Of a stretch of DNA of 56,129 bases, positions 37,728 through 47,007 are shown piece by piece; within the stretch, counting starts at the first letter, position 1; the number at the start of each line of letters is the position of its first letter. The stretch lies in the NCBI GenBank assembly GCA_964622835.1, contig CAZUSA010000004.1, positions 1 through 56,129 of the forward strand, read 5' to 3'. The notes beneath the pieces are model-generated. The model saw nothing but the letters and a program-made list of their open reading frames with translations, had not been told where the DNA came from and did no database searches. This DNA comes from JABIKK01 sp964622835. Its GTDB lineage: Archaea > Nanobdellota > Nanobdellia > SCGC-AAA011-G17 > UBA489. Made by a program: the position numbers and the translations under genes.

Positions 37728-38635
37728 GGTACGAAGTGTAATGTCATAAGTTCGGGTATGATTGTTGAACAAGCTCCTGTAATTGTTTGAAAGTGTTTGG
37801 TTACTTCTGGTGTTGTTTTTGTATCACGAAGTTTATTTTTTGTTGTGTAAAAAGTTGTAATGTTATCATTTGTGTAGTTGCAATAGAGTTTATATAATGT
37901 TTCAAATAAGGTGTGTAATAATGTTAAGTCTTTGGTGGTTACTTTTTTTGTTAAGGCAAGATCGCACAGTTCTTCGAGTGCATCACCCATGCGTTCGAGT
38001 GCAGTGATAAGTGCATAGTATGAGGGTAATGTTGCTGTTGCAACGTATCCACCTTTGTTGAGTATGCGTAAACAGAAGTCTGTAAGTTTATTTATTTTTT
38101 TGTCTGATAATGTTTTGATACGTTTGAGTAATGTTGTGTTCTTTGTTTGTACGGCGTTGGTTAAGTCACTTGCTGTATTGAGGAGGGTAAGAAAGATGCG
38201 TTGTAAGGTGTTATCGAATTCTTCTCTGTTAACACTAGATATTTCTTTTAAGGTAACGTGTGTATCTCGCTGTGTAACAATGTCTATGCCAATAAGATTG
38301 TCGACAACAGAACTAATAATGTCGAGAATGTGTTCTTTGCTTGTGTTGTTTGCATTAGCAACACTATCTTGTTCGAAGTTGAGGGTAATATCATTGGCCC
38401 CACTTCTGTAGGCTGCATAAATACTGTAACGGATAAGGTTTGCATTTAATCGTTTGAGGTCTATGGTGAGGGGTTTGTGGTGTTGGTAGTTGTCTGTTGA
38501 AATGGTTAGTCGGGAACCGTGGGGGGTAATGTCAATATCATCACCTTTGGTGACATTGTAGGTTCGTGCCCATTTCCGTGGGAGGCTCACCATGAGGGTT
38601 GTAGGGCCAATGAGCGATACTTTTCGCTTTACCAT
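37724..38635 (-). CDS. AbrB (SpoVT) DNA-binding plus PhoU-domain regulator
   Basis: A 303-residue protein. Residues 1-45 are a SpoVT/AbrB swapped-hairpin DNA-binding domain (VSLIGPTTLMVSLPRKWA...KGDDIDI); the rest is helical with two PhoU-like three-helix bundles (ALITALERMGDALEELCDLA). This is the archaeal phosphate-uptake-regulator-like family. It is divergent from the Lrp gene across an AT-rich promoter region and heads the run of minus-strand genes down to alaS, so it may control them. Confidence 0.85.
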   Translation of the reverse strand: MVKRKVSLIGPTTLMVSLPRKWARTYNVTKGDDIDITPHGSRLTISTDNYQHHKPLTIDLKRLNANLIRYSIYAAYRSGANDITLNFEQDSVANANNTSKEHILDIISSVVDNLIGIDIVTQRDTHVTLKEISSVNREEFDNTLQRIFLTLLNTASDLTNAVQTKNTTLLKRIKTLSDKKINKLTDFCLRILNKGGYVATATLPSYYALITALERMGDALEELCDLALTKKVTTKDLTLLHTLFETLYKLYCNYTNDNITTFYTTKNKLRDTKTTPEVTKHFQTITGACSTIIPELMTLHFVP

Positions 38636-38639
38636 CGTA

Positions 38640-38760
38640 GGGGGGGGTAGACATAATATATAAATATTCCTATTTATTATAATATTATAATTATTATTAT
38701 AATTTAATCAGAATGTTTTTATCATTCTCGAATAATCTACCAATAAACCGAAAGGTTAAC
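38640..38760. promoter_or_regulatory. Very AT-rich divergent promoter region with palindromes
   Basis: Between the AbrB-PhoU and Lrp genes lies a nearly pure A/T tract (38655-38709) containing the perfect palindrome TTATAATATTATAA, then AGAATG-TTTTTAT-CATTCT (38710-38728). A box A for the Lrp gene (CAATAAACC) follows near 38741. The second repeat lies just upstream of it. Confidence 0.45.
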
Positions 38761-38779
38761 AAAAAAAGGAGGGATTTCC

Positions 38780-39277
38780 TTGAAGATTTCCAAAAAAGAC
38801 ATAACTATTATCAAGCATCTCCGTAGAGATTCGCGAGAAATGCTAACAAAAATAGCCAGAAACACCGGCATACCGGTGTCCACAATTTTTGATAGACTCC
38901 GCATGCATACCGGTGGCCTCATCAAAAAGAACACAGCATTACTTGACTTTCAATTACTAGGATTTAACAGCAGAGCAAAAGTCATTCTTAAAGTTGCACG
39001 AGAAGATCGTGATGGAATAAAAGAAGCAATAACAAAAAACAGATACGTCAACAGCGCATACAGAATTAACAACGGATATGATTTCATGTTTGAGTTGATA
39101 TCAAGAAATATGAAAGACTTAGAGGATTTCATTGTAAATTTAGAAGAACGATTTAATATTGTTGAAAAACATGTCTACTATATTATTGACGATATTAAGC
39201 AAGAAACATTCTTAACATCTGATGATGCAACAGAGGTGGTATTTACAGAGAAACAATCTTCTTCGGATCAACAGTAA
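38780..39277 (+). CDS. Lrp/AsnC-family transcriptional regulator
   Basis: A 165-residue protein with an N-terminal winged helix (DITIIKHLRRDSREMLTKIA then TGIPVSTIFDRL) and a C-terminal RAM-like domain. TTG start with a strong Shine-Dalgarno (AAAGGAGGG, about 38766-38774) just upstream. These proteins form octamers and sense amino acids. The 3' end overlaps the convergent KaiC-like gene by 35 nt. The base composition of this gene (more C-ending and AAC codons) is unlike most neighbours. Confidence 0.85.
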   Translation: MKISKKDITIIKHLRRDSREMLTKIARNTGIPVSTIFDRLRMHTGGLIKKNTALLDFQLLGFNSRAKVILKVAREDRDGIKEAITKNRYVNSAYRINNGYDFMFELISRNMKDLEDFIVNLEERFNIVEKHVYYIIDDIKQETFLTSDDATEVVFTEKQSSSDQQ

Positions 39278-39941
39278 CACCTTTATTATCAAGTGTCATC
39301 TTCATGATTTTTTCAGGTGTTTTTGTACCACGCATCTTTACTACTTCGAGGGCGCGTTCGCGCGTTCCTTTTTTCTTATAATGATATAACATAGTAACAC
39401 TATCAGCTTCAAAGTCTGAAGATACAGTAAGAGTATCACCTGTTCCTTCTACTTGATTACTGGTCATAACAGCTGTACAATCCCATCGCTGCAATAAATC
39501 AAAGAATGCTAAAGATGATTCATGTTTGGTTATTTCACTACTAAAAATAAGACCGTAGGAAGAAATAGAATCAACAACGATACGTTGCGCTTTCAATTGT
39601 GAAACAAGAGAATCTAACGTTCCTCCACCTTCAGCAATTAATTGGCGTAATTGTTCTGGTGTATATTCTAAAATTTTCAATGTACCCATGCGTTCAAATC
39701 GTTCAAGTTCCCAATTCATTTCACTAAAGTCAGCCAATAATTTTTCTTTTGTTTCATCAAACGTAATAAAAAGACAAGATTCTCCTTTCTTGAGTCCTTC
39801 TAATAAAAACTGCATAGCAAAAATAGTTTTACCACTGCCAGGATTGCCAGCGACAAGATTTACAGAATTTTTCTTAAAACCACCACTAATAACCTTATCA
39901 AGACCGTGAATGCCTGATGTAACCCGTTGTCCTACCACCAT
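39243..39941 (-). CDS. Single-domain KaiC-like RecA-fold ATPase
   Basis: A 232-residue ATPase with TSGIHGLDKVISGGF, Walker A AGNPGSGKT (about 32-40), FITFDETKEKL and the Walker B-like RIVVDSISSYG. It resembles single-domain archaeal KaiC/ArlH proteins. It lies 40 nt after the pilus platform gene on the same strand, so it may serve the ArlH role as regulator of the ATPase; it could also be an independent KaiC-like sensor. Confidence 0.82.
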   Translation of the reverse strand: MVVGQRVTSGIHGLDKVISGGFKKNSVNLVAGNPGSGKTIFAMQFLLEGLKKGESCLFITFDETKEKLLADFSEMNWELERFERMGTLKILEYTPEQLRQLIAEGGGTLDSLVSQLKAQRIVVDSISSYGLIFSSEITKHESSLAFFDLLQRWDCTAVMTSNQVEGTGDTLTVSSDFEADSVTMLYHYKKKGTRERALEVVKMRGTKTPEKIMKMTLDNKGVTVDPKKIVSL

Positions 39942-39981
39942 AGAAGAAAAACACTATGGGAAGTATAAAAAGATGTCTGTC

Positions 39982-40953
39982 TTAGAGATTAAATAATCCA
40001 CCTAATAAACTTCCAATCACTGCACGAACGATGAAGAAGAGGGATATTGTTAATACTATTAAGATTGGTATGAATTTTAATCCTGCTTTTTTCTTTCCTT
40101 TGGAAATTAATCCAATGATCATTGCACCCATAACGGAACTAATAATCATAGATAAAACAGCATATTGGACAACAAAGGACGGATCTAAGGTCACTTCTGA
40201 AAAGCTAATAGGCATGTCAATATTTCCTGTAGTATCAGGTAAATCTACTTGTGAAAAAACATCTTTCATAATGTCAATTAAGAAGGAACTTAAACTAAAG
40301 AGTACAGGACTTCCAAAACCAATAGCAGCAAAGATAAAAATGACATAAACTAAAACGTTGGAACGAATACGTTCGTCAATAAGTTTTTGTTGTCGTAGAT
40401 TAGATGCTGATTGTGATAATAAGTCTACAAGGGAACCACCACTTTTTTGTCCAGCAACGATAAGTTGAAAGGATTTTGCTAATTTTTCTGAGTGAATACG
40501 TTTACTCATATCTAACAAGGCTTCATTAAAGTCTTTTCCTGTTGCAACATCTTTTCCTGTACGATTAATTTCATCTTTAAAGCTTCCAAATTCAGGTCGT
40601 GCTGCAAGAAGTAATGCTTTATCAAGCGTATATCCTGCACGTAAATTAGAAGCCATTAATTGTAATAAATCAGGTAATAAGTCTTCAATGAATTTTGCTC
40701 GTGCATCTGCACTCAAAGACAACCATGAGTGGGCGAGTAGTTGTGATAAAAAGAATAATGCAACAAACATAACAATGAAGTACAAGTCTAAGAATAAACT
40801 TAAGAAAAAGGAAACAACAATAGAACCAACAATAGTATACAAGAAAACCAAGGTTAAATGCTTTTCAAGGGGTGTACTAACATCTGCATAGATCAAGAGC
40901 TGTTCATAGCTTGCACGCACCTTACGAGGGTATAATTTAGCAACAAGATTCAT
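39982..40953 (-). CDS. Pilus platform protein, T2SSF (TadC/ArlJ-like)
   Basis: A 323-residue membrane protein with one T2SSF (GspF) domain: two N-terminal helices, LLQLMASNLRAGYTLDKAL, the GKDVATGKDFNEALLDM and AGQKSGGSLVDLLSQ motifs, and two C-terminal helices. It is one of two adjacent single-domain platform proteins. In archaella both domains are fused in one ArlJ; the split here is like TadB/TadC. Its ATG shares one base with the stop of the gene upstream. Confidence 0.88.
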   Translation of the reverse strand: MNLVAKLYPRKVRASYEQLLIYADVSTPLEKHLTLVFLYTIVGSIVVSFFLSLFLDLYFIVMFVALFFLSQLLAHSWLSLSADARAKFIEDLLPDLLQLMASNLRAGYTLDKALLLAARPEFGSFKDEINRTGKDVATGKDFNEALLDMSKRIHSEKLAKSFQLIVAGQKSGGSLVDLLSQSASNLRQQKLIDERIRSNVLVYVIFIFAAIGFGSPVLFSLSSFLIDIMKDVFSQVDLPDTTGNIDMPISFSEVTLDPSFVVQYAVLSMIISSVMGAMIIGLISKGKKKAGLKFIPILIVLTISLFFIVRAVIGSLLGGLFNL

Positions 40954-41834
40954 TAGTCAAACGTCAATAATGACGGCCTCCTTGCCTTGATAATACCCAT
41001 AAACATGAATTGTAAGAACATGGTTCCTACAAGGATACCATAGAAAATAATTTTAATGAACTTCCCTTCTAAAGCAATAAATGAGGATAATACAATAATA
41101 AACGTGGTTCCTAATGATGGTACAATAACAGCAATAAGCATGTAAAATAATGCTAAAGGACTTAATTGTCCACCATACTTTTGAATTTGTGTTATCTGTT
41201 CATCAGAAATACCATCCATAACATCTTTGATTAAACTACCAATGTCTGCTCCTGTTTTCATACCATTAACTATTTGCCATAATGATCGACGGAAAAGAAT
41301 GGAAGGATTACGTACGGCAAGTGTTTCTAATGCTTCTACTTGGTCACGTCCTGCATTAATTTCTTTAACGGCTTTGCCAATTTCTTGAGAAACAGCACCA
41401 TATCCACCGTTAGAAATATTTACAAGAATATTAAACATGGGAACTCCTGCGTTTAATTCTACGTGCATATCTTGTAAGGCTGGTAATAAGTTTTGTTCAA
41501 TTAAACGAACACGTTGTAATGCGATAAGATTGGGATAGGCCATTTGTTGCATGAACATAAAGCTAGTAATACATCCAGCAACAATCAAAGGAACCCATGC
41601 ATTTGCACCAAACTTTAGTGCAGGTAACATAAAGATAAAGAAGAAGAAAAACATTAAACAGGTTGACATCAAACACATACTAATGTATTCTATGGCGTTA
41701 ACGTCTGCTTCTGCTTGTTTTAAGTGGACTTCTAAGAAGGGTACTTTTCGTTCAAACTTTTGTGCAAGACCTCTAAAGAGTCGAGAAAACTTAAAGAGTT
41801 TTTTTTCTGGAAAGAGGGAAAAGGGAATTTTCAT
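40953..41834 (-). CDS. Pilus platform protein, T2SSF (TadB/ArlJ-like)
   Basis: A 293-residue membrane protein with a T2SSF domain (LLPALQDMHVELNAGVPMF, AGRDQVEALETLA, GMKTGADIGSLIKDVM) between pairs of membrane helices. With the downstream protein it would make the inner-membrane platform turned by the ATPase encoded 5 nt upstream. Confidence 0.88.
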   Translation of the reverse strand: MKIPFSLFPEKKLFKFSRLFRGLAQKFERKVPFLEVHLKQAEADVNAIEYISMCLMSTCLMFFFFFIFMLPALKFGANAWVPLIVAGCITSFMFMQQMAYPNLIALQRVRLIEQNLLPALQDMHVELNAGVPMFNILVNISNGGYGAVSQEIGKAVKEINAGRDQVEALETLAVRNPSILFRRSLWQIVNGMKTGADIGSLIKDVMDGISDEQITQIQKYGGQLSPLALFYMLIAVIVPSLGTTFIIVLSSFIALEGKFIKIIFYGILVGTMFLQFMFMGIIKARRPSLLTFD

Positions 41835-41839
41835 GGTAT

Positions 41840-43321
41840 CTAAATATTGGCGCTTGCACCAGATTTATCAAGAAGGGATTTCGGATCTATGTAGTATTCA
41901 CGCATGAGCGAACCAACTTCATTTACATTACGATAGCCTTTCGTGATCATCCATTTAATGATTTTTTGTTTGCCTAAGAGGTCTTTATTAATGTCATTTA
42001 ATGACATGCCGGTTACTCTGTTTAATTCTGCAAAAAGTCGTACAGGCGCAGTATGTTCAACAATTTCATCAGTTGATGGTTTCCAACGGTACAAAATATT
42101 TGGTTTCACTCCTGCTCCTTTTTCATCCATGCTTGGGATAAATTCTCCTACTTGGAATGTTCGTCGTTTTCCAATGCGTCTATCTCTAAACATAACAACG
42201 TTCAAATTAACTGCTGATAACAAGTTTCGCGGTACTTCAATAGGGGGATTAATGAGTCGTTGAATGGTTTCCCCTATGGAATCTGCGTGCACGGTAGCAT
42301 ACACAGAGTGTCCCGTATGCATCGCTTCAAACAGTACTTGCGCTTGATCTTTCTTACGCATTTCTCCTAGGATGATCCGGTCAGGACGCATACGCAAGGA
42401 GTTTACTAACAAGTCAAGCATGGAAACTTCTCCCTTACCTTCAGGGTTTGGTTGACGTACGGTTAAGGGACACCAATAGAGGAATTTTGGTAATTGAAGT
42501 TCTCGCGTATCCTCAATACTTACAATACGTTGGTTAGGAGGGATAAATGGCATGCAAATATTCAAGAAGGACGTTTTACCTGAGGCTGTTCCTCCACTAA
42601 TGAGCACGTTCATTTCATATTGGATACATAACCAGATTAATGATAAAATTTCTGCGGTAACAGTTTTATTTTTTACAAAGTCAACGAGCGTCCAGGGTTC
42701 ACGTGCGAACTTACGGATAGTGATTGTGTGACCTTTTGTTGATACAGGAAATAACACGGCATTTGCTCTGTCTCCCGTAATCAAGTGCGCATCTAATAAC
42801 GGTGTTAATGTACTAATTTGTCGTCCAACACGTCGTCCAATAATGTTTGCAAAGTTAAGAATTTGTTCTTCGTTTCTTGGTACAATATTTGTTTCTAACC
42901 ATCCATGGGTTTTATGGTACACACGTACGGGTTCACTTGATGCAGTGATAACAATCTCTTCTAAGTTTTGGTCATTTAAAATATATTCAATTTCACCAAG
43001 ACCTAACATTTCTTGCATTAAAATATTCACTAAGAACGTAATGGTTTCATCAGGAATGCTGGATATGCGATTTTTTAATAGCTTATGTGCTTTGGTACTA
43101 AACCGTTCTTTCAAAACAGTAATAGCTTTGGGATCTAAAATTTCTTTATTATTAATGGCAACTTCACTAATTAATCCTTGTTTGATATTATCCATTAATG
43201 CACGTGTTGCAATAGTAATACTAGGGACGGCAATAAAATACGTCTTACTAAGACCTTTGCCACCCATGATAGAGACGTTCAACACCAAGTCATCAGTTTG
43301 TACTTGGTACTGATCAATCAC
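41840..43321 (-). CDS. Type IV pilus/archaellum secretion ATPase (ArlI/TadA family)
   Basis: A 493-residue type II/IV secretion ATPase with Walker A GGTASGKT (243-250), an Asp box near IEDTREL, MRPDRIILGEMR (311-322) and the His box TVHADS. It provides energy for pilin assembly or retraction. Its start overlaps the stop of the membrane-wHTH gene by 4 nt and the two platform genes follow directly. Length is typical. Confidence 0.93.
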   Translation of the reverse strand: MIDQYQVQTDDLVLNVSIMGGKGLSKTYFIAVPSITIATRALMDNIKQGLISEVAINNKEILDPKAITVLKERFSTKAHKLLKNRISSIPDETITFLVNILMQEMLGLGEIEYILNDQNLEEIVITASSEPVRVYHKTHGWLETNIVPRNEEQILNFANIIGRRVGRQISTLTPLLDAHLITGDRANAVLFPVSTKGHTITIRKFAREPWTLVDFVKNKTVTAEILSLIWLCIQYEMNVLISGGTASGKTSFLNICMPFIPPNQRIVSIEDTRELQLPKFLYWCPLTVRQPNPEGKGEVSMLDLLVNSLRMRPDRIILGEMRKKDQAQVLFEAMHTGHSVYATVHADSIGETIQRLINPPIEVPRNLLSAVNLNVVMFRDRRIGKRRTFQVGEFIPSMDEKGAGVKPNILYRWKPSTDEIVEHTAPVRLFAELNRVTGMSLNDINKDLLGKQKIIKWMITKGYRNVNEVGSLMREYYIDPKSLLDKSGASANI

Positions 43322-44484
43322 TTCTCTTTTTCTTTCACCTTTATTTTCTGTAATTGTACATCACCCATAGTGGGATAATAGAGCGTAATGAGCCCCTGTT
43401 CTTTTAATATCTTTCCCCAGTCTTCTGCTTCTTTTTTTGGTATACTAAATATTTTACTGACGGCATCAATGTCTATTTTTCCTTTTTCATTGATAAGATC
43501 TAACAGTTTATCTATGTCTGTTTTGTATGCTGCACTCCCTGTAACGGTTTGTGGCTTTTCTGTTGCTGTTTCTTCTTTTGCGACAACACTTGGTTTTCCT
43601 GCTACAGTAACGCCTGTTTTACCAATGGGTGTGTTTTGGGGTGTTGTTGGCACGTCTTTTGGTGGTGTAATAGGAGTTTTTGTTGTGGATTTTGCTGCAA
43701 CTTCTTTCTTTAACGCTAACACTTCTGCACTCACTGTTGTTGCTTCACGTGCTTGTTTTACTTTGAATCCCTTATACACATCTGATCCTAAAGCTCCTAC
43801 AGAAATAACCATCAAGAGCAAAATAGAATAATATGCTAAAACAGACGTAAGTTTAATGGTTTCTAACCAGTAATTGATGAGGAAGTTTTTTGTTAGGAGT
43901 AATGATAAGAGTAAAAGGGCAAAGATGCCAAGGAAAACAAAGAATAATGTTCGTTGTGATGTGTTCCCTTTTTTTGTTAATGTTGCAAGGACAGCGACAA
44001 CGTTTTCTTTTGGCCAGTCTGCAGCAAGGCAGGCGTCAATAATTTTTTGTTCAGGGATACCTTGAGACAATGATTCTTTAACGTAGTGGCGTAATTGTTC
44101 TTCTTTTCCTGCTTCTTTTGTTGGTTGTTTGATAGGTGCTTCTTTGTTTGTATGTTTAAAACGTGCAAAGAATGAAGGTTTTTTTACTGGTACTGGTTGT
44201 TCTTTAGCAGGTGCTTTTTTATTACGATCATAGTAGGTCCATTCAAGATCATCATCTTTTTTTGGTTCTTTCGATGGTTTGGATGCAATGGGTCCGTCTT
44301 TAGTAGGTGCTTTGGTAATATTCTTTTTTTTGAGAACAACGATTTCAAACACAGCAAAAAATGTAAGAAGGATGCCAAAGGTTGCAGTAAAAATAGCGGC
44401 AATGCTATGGATGGTTAAAATATATGCTGAGGAAAGTGTAAGAAGTATACCCACTATTAAAAGTACCAAAAACACCCTCTTCAT
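43318..44484 (-). CDS. Membrane protein with C-terminal winged helix in pilus operon
   Basis: A 388-residue protein: two N-terminal helices (about 4-52), a charged Lys/Pro-rich linker, a short helical motif (LRHYVKESLSQGIPEQKIID), two more helices (about 178-230), a Thr/Pro-rich linker and a C-terminal winged-helix-like domain (DKLLDLINEKGKIDIDAVSK onwards). Orthologues are not recognised by name. Position between pilins and the ATPase, with a 4-nt overlap, argues for a part in pilus assembly or its control. Confidence 0.72.
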   Translation of the reverse strand: MKRVFLVLLIVGILLTLSSAYILTIHSIAAIFTATFGILLTFFAVFEIVVLKKKNITKAPTKDGPIASKPSKEPKKDDDLEWTYYDRNKKAPAKEQPVPVKKPSFFARFKHTNKEAPIKQPTKEAGKEEQLRHYVKESLSQGIPEQKIIDACLAADWPKENVVAVLATLTKKGNTSQRTLFFVFLGIFALLLLSLLLTKNFLINYWLETIKLTSVLAYYSILLLMVISVGALGSDVYKGFKVKQAREATTVSAEVLALKKEVAAKSTTKTPITPPKDVPTTPQNTPIGKTGVTVAGKPSVVAKEETATEKPQTVTGSAAYKTDIDKLLDLINEKGKIDIDAVSKIFSIPKKEAEDWGKILKEQGLITLYYPTMGDVQLQKIKVKEKEK

Positions 44485-44525
44485 AGTCTCTCAGGGCGTA
44501 ACCGGATTTATAAACTGTTTGCTCA

Positions 44526-45686
44526 TCACGTAAGGATGAATTCATCTTGATACGTTCTCAATAATGTGCCCGAGGTTTCTAACAGTGGTAAGGCAAGGCT
44601 ATAACTGCCAGGACTCATAAAACTCAATTGGTGGTCTGCAGGTTCTCCTTTCATGAATATCTGTATGGTAATGGTTGCATCACCGTCAAGACCGTAGGGG
44701 TCAGGATAACCTCCGAGAAGGTCCAAGGTGTTATCATAATAAGAAAAGTCAAAAACATCCATGGGTATATTTGTTTGCAATAAGTCAGGAAGAATAATAG
44801 CTAATCCTTGGGTGGTGTCTTTTTCACTAGAAAAAGAATTAATACTAAAAAAACTAAGATTTATCCAATTTAAGGCAAGTGTTCGATTATGTTGGAAGGT
44901 ACTGCCGAAATTTGGTGAAGTCACATTAAGGATAAAAAGCATCCTCTGGGTGGTAAGATCAAAACTAACATCATCAAGTTGGCTCAGATTATATGAAACG
45001 GCATCTACGAGAGATCCTGTATCATATGTGTTAACAAACAAAGAAAAACAACTTGAACATGCACCTAGTATTGTTGAGGGGGCATCAAAACCAGGTGTGA
45101 CACCCATAGGTTCCATGGTTGGACTATCATAGGTGATGTTAATAGCAATGGTGTTTGTTTCATTAAAACCATTCAGGTATATCATGTTGTAGGGGTATGA
45201 AGCATATTCAATGAAGAGTTCTGGTGTGTTTCTAAGAAAAAATCGTGTTGAATTTGTACGAACGGGTTCGGTAGGTGTTCCTGTTCCTCCAAAGAAAAGA
45301 TAATTAAGTCCTAAAAGAGGATATCTGTTTGTAAATTCTACACCGGAATAATCTTCTAGCCGATCATTAAAAATAGCTAACTGTTGCATCATGTCTCGTT
45401 CTTCAGTTCTCGTTCTATCTGAAAATCGTGTAGTAAACGTAATAACATTTCCTTCTGCACTAATATTATGTGTTTCATGTAATGCATCATTCATAACACG
45501 TTCGAGACTACTTGATATGGATCGATCTAAATTATAGAGACGTTCTGTTTCTGCAAATTCTTTAATGCGATTTTCTGAAGTTTCTGAATTGTTAATAATA
45601 ACATTTGCTAACGTAAGGATGGTTAAACTGATAAAAATAACTCCTAAGGTGAGGAATACTCCTTTTTTATTGATTAGATGAGCCAT
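44526..45686 (-). CDS. Pilin-like protein, large
   Basis: A 386-residue protein with a short basic leader (HLINKKG) followed by a hydrophobic helix (VFLTLGVIFISLTILTLANV) like a type IV pilin N-terminus, then a long mostly beta, Thr/Asn-rich ectodomain with one CSSC. Its glycine before the helix fits a prepilin peptidase site, although the usual Glu at +5 is absent. It overlaps the preceding pilin gene by 13 nt. The size suggests a minor pilin or tip adhesin. Confidence 0.72.
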   Translation of the reverse strand: MAHLINKKGVFLTLGVIFISLTILTLANVIINNSETSENRIKEFAETERLYNLDRSISSSLERVMNDALHETHNISAEGNVITFTTRFSDRTRTEERDMMQQLAIFNDRLEDYSGVEFTNRYPLLGLNYLFFGGTGTPTEPVRTNSTRFFLRNTPELFIEYASYPYNMIYLNGFNETNTIAINITYDSPTMEPMGVTPGFDAPSTILGACSSCFSLFVNTYDTGSLVDAVSYNLSQLDDVSFDLTTQRMLFILNVTSPNFGSTFQHNRTLALNWINLSFFSINSFSSEKDTTQGLAIILPDLLQTNIPMDVFDFSYYDNTLDLLGGYPDPYGLDGDATITIQIFMKGEPADHQLSFMSPGSYSLALPLLETSGTLLRTYQDEFILT

Positions 45687-46465
45687 ACGGTAAACCTCGC
45701 TCTATGAAATCCTTCAAAGTGATTCGTGCCAGGATCATGGGCTGCATACCATCGTTCTCCTGAACCAATGAAACGGTCAGTGGGCAGTTCTGCCGTAGTA
45801 AATAAACTATAACTAGGATCGTCTAAGACTTTAATCCAATTGACGGTAAAAGGTACAATGCCCGCACCAACAGTAAGAATTTCTGGTGTGCCACCTCCTG
45901 CAAAGGTAATGGGTGTTAGGGTTGTATATGTGCATACCTCTGTAGGAGAAGTGCAGGAGGCTGTTGTTTGGATGCCATTAACACTAGGTCCTTGTACGGA
46001 AGGGAGTGGTGAGCCACCCAGGGCATTAACTTGGACGTAATGTTCACCACCATTAATAATTGGTTCTGTAGTAATAGTTTTTGTTGGCTGTCCTAAAAAT
46101 ATATCACAAGGTTCTGGGACAGTTTCCTGGCAAGCTGTTTTTTGTGCATCTGCAAGTTCGATACGCATGCCATAGCCGGGTGGCAGATAGGCAGTTACAT
46201 TCATATTGCCAAAGTCACTTCCAACCCCTATTTCTACATCTTTCAACGTTAATTGACCAGGAGTTATAACAGATAATCCATCTTGTAATCTATTTTCATA
46301 ATCAAACATTGCTAACGTATCATATCCACGTCGAATAACTTGTGTTTGTGAGAGTGATTCTTGTGATGTTGTCGTAAAATAATATGTTGTATTGATGAGC
46401 ATAATAAGAACGATCGTTACAGCGATGGCCCCATCTAATGAAAAGATAATACCTTTATTGTTCAT
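45674..46465 (-). CDS. Pilin-like protein
   Basis: A 263-residue protein starting MNNKGIIFSLDGAIAVTIVL, a prepilin-like leader and helix with Asp at +6, followed by a beta-rich ectodomain containing four cysteines likely paired (TACQE...EPCD; TTASC...EVC). It overlaps both neighbours by 4 and 13 nt. Probably a minor pilin. Confidence 0.75.
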   Translation of the reverse strand: MNNKGIIFSLDGAIAVTIVLIMLINTTYYFTTTSQESLSQTQVIRRGYDTLAMFDYENRLQDGLSVITPGQLTLKDVEIGVGSDFGNMNVTAYLPPGYGMRIELADAQKTACQETVPEPCDIFLGQPTKTITTEPIINGGEHYVQVNALGGSPLPSVQGPSVNGIQTTASCTSPTEVCTYTTLTPITFAGGGTPEILTVGAGIVPFTVNWIKVLDDPSYSLFTTAELPTDRFIGSGERWYAAHDPGTNHFEGFHRARFTVWLI

Positions 46466-47007
46466 CTGCTAAGAATAACCTCCACTGTTGCAGGTTCGTA
46501 ATCTCCATTAAGTGTTGATTGATAGATAATATTGCGTGCAAGATTAACAGAAAATTTACTGCTTCCACTTACTTTTCCAATAGTGTACAAGTCAATTTGG
46601 CCAGTAGCATCACGTATGCGGAGTCCAAAACGATATTGTCCTGCGTTAAAGGTCGTACGGAGGTCATCTTCTGTGAGTAAGGTAAGGCCAAAGGTTTTTT
46701 CATAGGGGACGATAAGCTCTCCCACAACAAGCCCTGGATAGGCTATGTCAATATCTTCAAAATTTTCATCAACAATGCGTGCATCCCAATTGTCTGGATT
46801 TCCTGGAGTTTTTAATAATGCATCTGATATCGTAAATGCTTTGACAGTTAAAGCATCATATTCTAATCTGTTCGTAAGACGTATTTGGTACAGGTTCCAC
46901 AAAACAGAAGTAATAGTAATAAGGACAATGAAAATACCAATGGCTATGAATAAGTCAGTAATAACTGCTTGGCCTTTTTTATTGTTATGGAGTGGTCGTA
47001 AGTTCAT
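46462..47007 (-). CDS. Pilin-like protein
   Basis: A 181-residue protein with leader PLHNNKKG and helix QAVITDLFIAIGIFIVLITI, then a beta-rich domain. KKG-Q fits a class III (archaeal) signal peptide. 4-nt overlaps on both sides mark tight operon coupling. Confidence 0.78.
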   Translation of the reverse strand: MNLRPLHNNKKGQAVITDLFIAIGIFIVLITITSVLWNLYQIRLTNRLEYDALTVKAFTISDALLKTPGNPDNWDARIVDENFEDIDIAYPGLVVGELIVPYEKTFGLTLLTEDDLRTTFNAGQYRFGLRIRDATGQIDLYTIGKVSGSSKFSVNLARNIIYQSTLNGDYEPATVEVILSR

